DNA of 64,000 nucleotides from Athripsodes cinereus (Eukaryota; Arthropoda; Insecta; Trichoptera; Leptoceridae). How positions within the stretch are numbered: the stretch's first letter is position 1; each line of letters opens with the position of its first letter. The position numbers were made by a program, and so were the translations under genes. The stretch covers positions 19,893,614-19,957,613 of the forward strand of contig OX388321.1 in NCBI GenBank assembly GCA_947579605.1. Direction: 5' to 3'. Under the pieces are notes generated by a model. It did no database searches. It was not told the DNA's origin and was given only the letters and a program-made list of their open reading frames with translations. Shown here piece by piece: positions 58,209 to 64,000 of the stretch.

Positions 58209-60528
58209 TTATTTATTAGGTTGGCTTATTATAGACAAGATGCACTTCTCAATATTTGTGATGAGATGGTGGCTTGGGCTGACCTACTATGGGTAACCAG
58301 CACTCAAAAAAGCCTAATCTGATTTTTAATTGTCAACATACCATTCCTATTTACCTACTTCTAAAATCACTTTACTAATTTACCACAATATGCAAATTAA
58401 GTGTTCATGGGATATTTTAAGATTGGGAAAGGTTTGCGGAGCTTGAATAGGAATAATGTAATAATTACATTACTGAGACTTTTGTAATTAAAATAAGATG
58501 ACTCAAAAAGGGAGACATTTTGAATAGTGAGATAATCAAAATGGCAGACATGCAATTATTTGTAAAATTATATATGACGATTATAAAAAAAAAAATCGGA
58601 GAACATAGTGCTATATTGCTATTCACATTGATGTTAAAAAAGAAAACAAAATCACCAAAAAAACTAAAAGCAAACTGTTATGAGGTTTCACATAAATAAT
58701 AAAATAAATAATACAAAACTAAAGCACACTTTCGAAATAATAAATTGAATAAATATCAGCAATCCAATGTGTTGCATTATTTTTTTTTAATATTAACATG
58801 ATGAATGTAAGTCATTAAACATTTTTTCAATACAAAAAGTAATAATAATCACATACATACAATAATAATATAACAATAATAATAATAGTACAAAATCAAG
58901 TACTTGCAGTACTTCATACAGGTTCAACAGCTGACATCTTGTATCGACAGAAAAATTAAAAATGGACACCAAAGCTAAATCAGATGATTTCTTCCATTAA
59001 TCAATAAATGGAATAAATTGTTGTTAAATAGAACCTTTGATAGAGATACAAGTACTTGACAAAGTATTTAAATATGACTTAATATACACTCCAGCACCAA
59101 ATCTCCCACAAAATGCACATAATAAATTATTATCAACAACAATCAAGCGATGACATTTTCTCAAAGTAAGCGCATACAGCAATACTAATAGTAAACAATA
59201 TAATATATTGGTCGCTGCACTATAGTTAAATTTAACATTTAATGAAACGGTTAGGCAGTTAGTCAAATGATGCCATTTAATTAAATGCCTATTCATTTAG
59301 CTGAATCACAAAGATGTGCTAAATGTTGGCTTATTTGAAAACCACCAAATTGTTTAAATTAATGATATTTTCCTGCCATTGCCGCACTAATAGTTATTTT
59401 CAGTAAAAGCATCAACAGCTGATGTGATTTTTTAGTAAATACATCAGGATAGCAGAGAGTAAATTGATGAATGAATATTAGTATTTATTTGGAAAAATTA
59501 GAAAGGTACAAACATTACAGAAAGTTGGAAGAATTTGCACTTTAGTGACAAACTCACCTTCTGTATATTGATTGTATTTAACATAAATATTTTTTGTTTG
59601 TAATGTTGCTTGTTGTTTATGTATAGTAAAAAATAAATAAACAAACACCAACACCATTGGGAACTATAACATTGTCATGTTACTGAGTAGGCTATAAACA
59701 TTGTCCAGCTGTCCAGATTTGTTGAACATTGCAATAAACAATTTGGTTGATATATTTTCAGCCATTTAATTGCATGGCGACACATTTAAGTAACTGGCAT
59801 TCTATTTATCTGTATAAAAATAACTACAGAGCAGCGAAATACATAAGTAATAATAGTATAATACAAGGTACTTGAAAGAAGGGACTGTCACAGAAAACAT
59901 CATCTTATAATATCATCACACACCAGATAACAAAACAAACAACAGTGCAGTGTTGCCACACCTTAAATCCACAAACACAGCTCCAATTCAAAATTAAATC
60001 ATCAGTGTTGTCACGTCTTAAATCCACAAACACAGCTCGATTTCAAAGTAAAATATATTCCATTATGAACGAAATGGAAAGAAAAACAGATGACATTGTT
60101 TATGAAAACCAAAGCAAAAAGTATAAGTTTTTCGTTGCACCGTACATTACTTCCTAGCATATGTCGTCTGCGTTTTGCAGAAAAATGAATTTGCCTGTAA
60201 AAAAACTTTGAAATATGTATCCGTGTTCTAGAAGAGACTTATAATATATTTAACACAATATTTTGAGTACTATTTTCATTTTGTAAAAATGGTGTTTACT
60301 CTTCTTATAAAACGACAATAATTGATTAAAACAATGTCTCATATTTGAATCTTCTAATCCTCAATCAATTTTAGCTCACATTAGAAATGAGATTCTAATA
60401 AATTAACAATTTATTAACTACACCTTATGTCTAATAATAAATCCCATTCATTTCAACACTCTGCGATATTAACAATAATTAATTGAATTAACGTCTAATT
60501 CTGTTTTTCTGTGACATGATCTCAGGAC

Positions 60529-63500
60529 TTAAGAAGTAGTAGGAGATGATTCTTCGATTATCTTCAGAAGTTGTTTCATGGCTATTTCTAATTTGGTCGT
60601 ATATGAAGGGGGTGTACTCTGTTCAGTGGCAGAAGAGGAAGTCTCGGATTTGTCAGATAACTTCTCAACTTCCACGTCATTTGCAGAATCAGAATTATCA
60701 CCGGATTTTGCTTCAGTCTTCTCAGGTTCACTCACATCATCTATAAATAAAATCATATTACCTCTTTCAAATATAGATACTAAATTTGATAAACAAAAAA
60801 TGGATTGTTTAAGTGTTAACTGTAAGACATTCTTTAGCAATAAATTTGCCCTGTGTCTTGTTTTATCTTTTTTTATACTAATGAAGATTATTTATTCACT
60901 TCTCAGAAAATGCAATTAATATTTCCAAATATATAAAGGAATGGTTTTGTAATTAAAGCATTATTTATTTTTAAAATGTGAGGCTGGGTTTGTAGAACAT
61001 ATGATAATACTACAAACACCCTCTCAGTAAGTAATTGTGAAGTTGTAAAGATGAAGTAAGTTTGAACTCATGAATACACAATTCAAAGTCCAAGACTCTA
61101 TTTCCAGGTTACTGATCACCTTAACATAAAGAATCACAGATGTGCTGCTATGCAAACCATTGAAACAATTTTTCTAATTACCATTTTTAGTTTCTTCTTT
61201 TGTGGCTGCTATCCTCTGCAGCAAAGTGTTGAGTCCGTCTTTGAGTGTGGCGAGCATCTGCTCCCTCTGTGACAGCCTAGCATGGGGCACCAATACTTCC
61301 AAACTCCTCACATCTCCCAGCAGAGGACCCTCGCTGATGCTAACCTCTCCAGCTTTGGCTTCCAGCTCAGCTATCAGACCACCAACTGATTTTATCACTT
61401 TACAGCCTTCAACCTAAAAAAAAAGAAAATAGTGAATACTGTAGTTATTGACCCCATGAATTCTTTTATAGTATTAATTAATTATAATTTATCAGTAGGA
61501 GTATGAACATACTTGTGTGTTTTAAGCGTTTATTAGAATACAAAACTGTAAATTCAATATTATATTGTGTGATTCACTACCTACAATTAATTGGGGTGTT
61601 GTGTGACTCGAATAAGCCTATGAAAACATGCCACATTGCCATTCTTTCAATTCAATTACATAGTAAAGTAGTCAATAGTCCAATGATAAGAGTCATGGCT
61701 TTCTGAACAAAAGTTCTAAGGTTTGAGTCTTACAACCAACCCACTCATTCTTCACAATACAACAATTTTTTTTTAGTATGAAGGTATGTTATCAAAAATC
61801 CAAATTCATCTTAAAAAAAAACAGATTTGGAACAACACATTTGCAATATTCCTTCATAATTAATAAAACTAAAAATAACTCATTCCTTGAAAAGTTAAGG
61901 AGAAACGAAAATAAATAAATAGTAATTTGTATGTAGTGTATTCATTTGCTTGTTCAATGTTTGATTATATTGTTGTTTGCTCTTTGATTGACTAATATAC
62001 ATGGATCGAATTGTTTGTTTGTTCCATTTTTGTTACTGTTCCTATTATGAAGTCTGCTGTTTAGTTTCCTCTATGTTTTTCATATAGTTTTTATTTATTT
62101 TATTTTTATTTACTGACAAAATATACATATACCTACTCGTTCATTTTTTAATATAAACTAAGTGCATGATTTGTTTTATTTTTGTGTTTTACTTTGCTGT
62201 ATTGATTGTTTGTGTTATTTGCAGTATATTTTGTTTATGTTATGTATACAGATTTTATTTATTTTATTTTATTACTGACAATTTTATTTTGACTACTTTA
62301 TTTATTTATTGATTTGTTTGCTTATTTCGTGTTTATTTATTTATTTTTACCTTTTATTTGTTCATTTATTCGTTTATTCATTTGTTCATTGATTCATTTG
62401 TTCGTTTGTACATTTGTTCTTTTACTACTTTATTTATTTATTGATTAATTTGTTTGTTGGTATATATTTATCTATTTTAACCTGTTATTTATTAGTTTAT
62501 TCATGTATTCATTTATGCATTTATACATTTATTCATTTACTCATTTATTCATTTATTCACTTATTCATTTATTAATTTATTAATTTATTCATTTATTCAT
62601 TTATTCATTTGTTCGTTTATTCATTTACTCATTTGTACATTTGTTCTTTTATTCATTCATCCATTTATTCATTTGTTATCGATTCATTAATTTGCTGATG
62701 TGATTATTTTTATACATTTTTATTTTTTTGTAAGATGTATTAATCCTTGGTGAATGTATGTTTTTTTTAATATATTTTTTACGCAGCACGCCTCGATACA
62801 GGGCAACCTAGTGAGGCTGCTGCAACTTAATTGAAGATAATTGGTGATATATTGTTTCAACGTTTGTATATTGATATAAAAAAAAAAAAAATAACATAAA
62901 AAAAAAAAAAAAAGATGTATGAATGTGTATAGTATATACCTTAGGAAAGTATTCGAGGAAGAACTGATAGACATTATCATCAATGAGAGTCTCTCTCTCA
63001 TCAAGAAGTACCAGGTCCATATAGTCTACCAGGTAATTGCACTCCAACAGCATCCCAGAATACTTGCGCTCCGAATCCTGACAAAACATGGGAAAATATT
63101 ATAAATATAAAATAGCTAACTTTGCCAGTAGGAGAAAAATTTTAGATTATGGCTTCGAACCACACTGTTGACTCACTCTAACTTCACGGTACAAGCATGC
63201 AGTTTTATGTAAAGATGTATTTAGTTTTATAAACAAAAGCAATTCATCTAAAAAATAAAATAAAGAAGAGTATATAAATATGCGCAATTAAAAATAATTA
63301 GACAATGTTCAAAATAAAAATTTAGTATACATATTTCTCTTAGTATTTTCTATAGTTCACTCGTGTTTTTTGTTGCTCGTTTAGTATTTTTTAATTCATT
63401 ATATATCGCTCACTTAGTATAACTATGGTTCAGAGCTCGGTCATGAATTATTTGTCACACACAAATAGTATTAAAGTCAGTTCCCTGTTAGACAATCATT

Positions 63501-63832
63501 TGTTTTTCTGGTCACCCATTTAAATATTAAGTATTTCCCAATCAAAACTATCACTGGTTACCCAACATGTGGGAGATGCCATGATGGGATACATGGAAAT
63601 ATTTTGTTGAGATTAAAATAAAGCGCACCTCCGAGACATATATCTCATGCCAGAGTGTAGGGAAGAGGGTGAATCTAAGCGGAGCTGCTTCACATGCAGC
63701 CATAGTCGCCAGAGTGAGTAGCTGCGGAGTACAGCATCCTCTCTCCACACCCAGCCGACACATTGAGTCCAGCAGAGAATGGTACGGTAGGTAAAACTCT
63801 GTCAGGGCATTGTCATATTCTGGATCTACACC
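60529..63832 (-). CDS. C-terminal exons of a large protein, possibly USP34/puf-like
   Basis: Four exons join in frame: 63832-63629, 63077-62940, 61413-61182 and 60740-60529 (stop). The gene continues beyond the window at its 5' side. The first three exons encode helical repeat-like sequence (FYLPYHSLLDSMCRLG, FTLFPTLWHEIYVSE, NVYQFFLEYFPK, SVGGLIAELEAKAGEV). The last exon is an acidic Ser/Glu-rich linker followed by a short helix (KLEIAMKQLLKIIEE). The pattern of helical solenoid followed by an acidic tail resembles the end of giant deubiquitinases of the USP34/puf type, which I hold only weakly. No catalytic motif lies in this part. Confidence 0.75.
61980..62700. repeat. Degenerate TTCATTTA/TTTATTTA-type simple repeat
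   Basis: Several hundred bases of mixed 4-bp units such as TTTATTCATTTATTCATTTG lie in the intron between exons 61413 and 62940 of the minus-strand gene. Pure A runs follow near 62878-62912. Confidence 0.85.
63547..63590 (-). repeat. Dispersed LINE-tail repeat, short copy
   Basis: TACCCAACATGTGGGAGATG followed by CCATGATGGGATACATGG matches the last 45 bp of the 7518-7642 family, allowing for the usual substitutions. Confidence 0.55.
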
Positions 63833-64000
63833 CTGAAATCAAATAAAAAATGTAAAAATCTCGAATGATTTAAATATTACACTGCCTTTATACACTCAAA
63901 AACTTTTATAGAAAATTGTAGAGGATTCTATCTAGGTAGATGTTTAGTGTAAGATATTTTAAGTCCTAACTTTTAATACCCTTCAAGAGAAAACAGGAGG

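Larger units (their letters stand above)
53450..60528. other. Long non-coding stretch, possible 3' UTR of the downstream minus-strand gene
   Basis: No coding exon with splice sites was found on either strand over about 7 kb. Apart from two MITE-like inverted repeats and a 60-bp direct duplication (CTTAAATCCACAAACACAGC at about 59963 and 60020), the sequence is largely free of recognisable repeats, unlike the rest of the window. That would suit a long 3' UTR of the gene ending at 60529, or conserved non-coding DNA. Confidence 0.45.

Noticed and set aside
62878..62912. Poly(A) runs as a processed-gene tail
   Set aside because: They lie at the edge of a simple-repeat tract in an intron, with no adjacent cDNA-like sequence.
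1..64000. Bacterial horizontal transfer or viral insertion
   Set aside because: No bacterial-type operon, and no capsid, envelope or integrase sequence was seen; all mobile DNA fits LINEs, SINEs, MITEs and MULEs.

Overview
This is a eukaryotic nuclear window, AT-rich and intron-rich, with GT-AG splice sites throughout. The gene content (UBASH3/Sts-type phosphatase, ALG12, IBA57, CDPF1) and the heavy load of jockey-like and RTE-like LINEs, tRNA-derived SINEs, MITEs and MULE-type transposons fit an insect. A hemipteran such as a planthopper is my best guess, but the sequence does not prove it.

Layout. 1-9.3 kb: the 3' half of a UBASH3/Sts histidine-phosphatase gene (+ strand, six exons, 1403-5389) with a 13-copy minisatellite in an upstream intron and a 5'-truncated LINE in its last intron, followed by repeat-rich spacer. 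10.4-18.4 kb: a minus-strand gene of about 15 exons for an unrecognised coiled-coil protein (about 597 aa). Its introns hold LINE and SINE debris and an intronless, broken copy of a sarcoplasmic-calcium-binding/calexcitin-like EF-hand gene. 19.0-30.0 kb: a 10.9-kb Mutator-like element (MULE) with 44-bp terminal inverted repeats, a perfect 8-bp target duplication and an apparently intact four-exon transposase gene (C2H2 finger, MULE DDE domain, SWIM finger), itself full of younger or older insertions. 31.9-32.9 kb: an RTE-like LINE remnant carrying a short insert with a 16-bp target duplication. 33.2-40.4 kb: a complete eight-exon ALG12 gene (minus strand) with an unusual acidic C-terminal tail of about 300 residues. 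41.9-44.0 kb: a single-exon ZSWIM/FAR1-like MULE transposase ORF (714 aa). 46.8-50.5 kb: a second, non-autonomous MULE-like element (47-bp TIRs, 9-bp target duplication) ending about 130 bp upstream of the IBA57 start codon and carrying an exon-like segment that may be captured. 50.6-52.9 kb: IBA57 and CDPF1 in tandem. 53-60.5 kb: no coding sequence found, two MITE-like inverted repeats; part may be the 3' UTR of the next gene. 60.5-63.8 kb: the 3' exons of a large minus-strand gene, possibly USP34/puf-like.

The host genes are unrelated housekeeping or signalling genes and do not form a pathway here, although ALG12 (N-glycan assembly) and IBA57 (mitochondrial Fe-S assembly) are each complete. 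The novelty is in the mobile DNA: the apparently intact MULE, the second MULE-like element next to IBA57, and two identical 76-bp near-perfect palindromes 37 kb apart, each flanked by a 4-bp AT-only direct repeat. All exon limits were placed by eye from splice-site consensus and reading-frame continuity.
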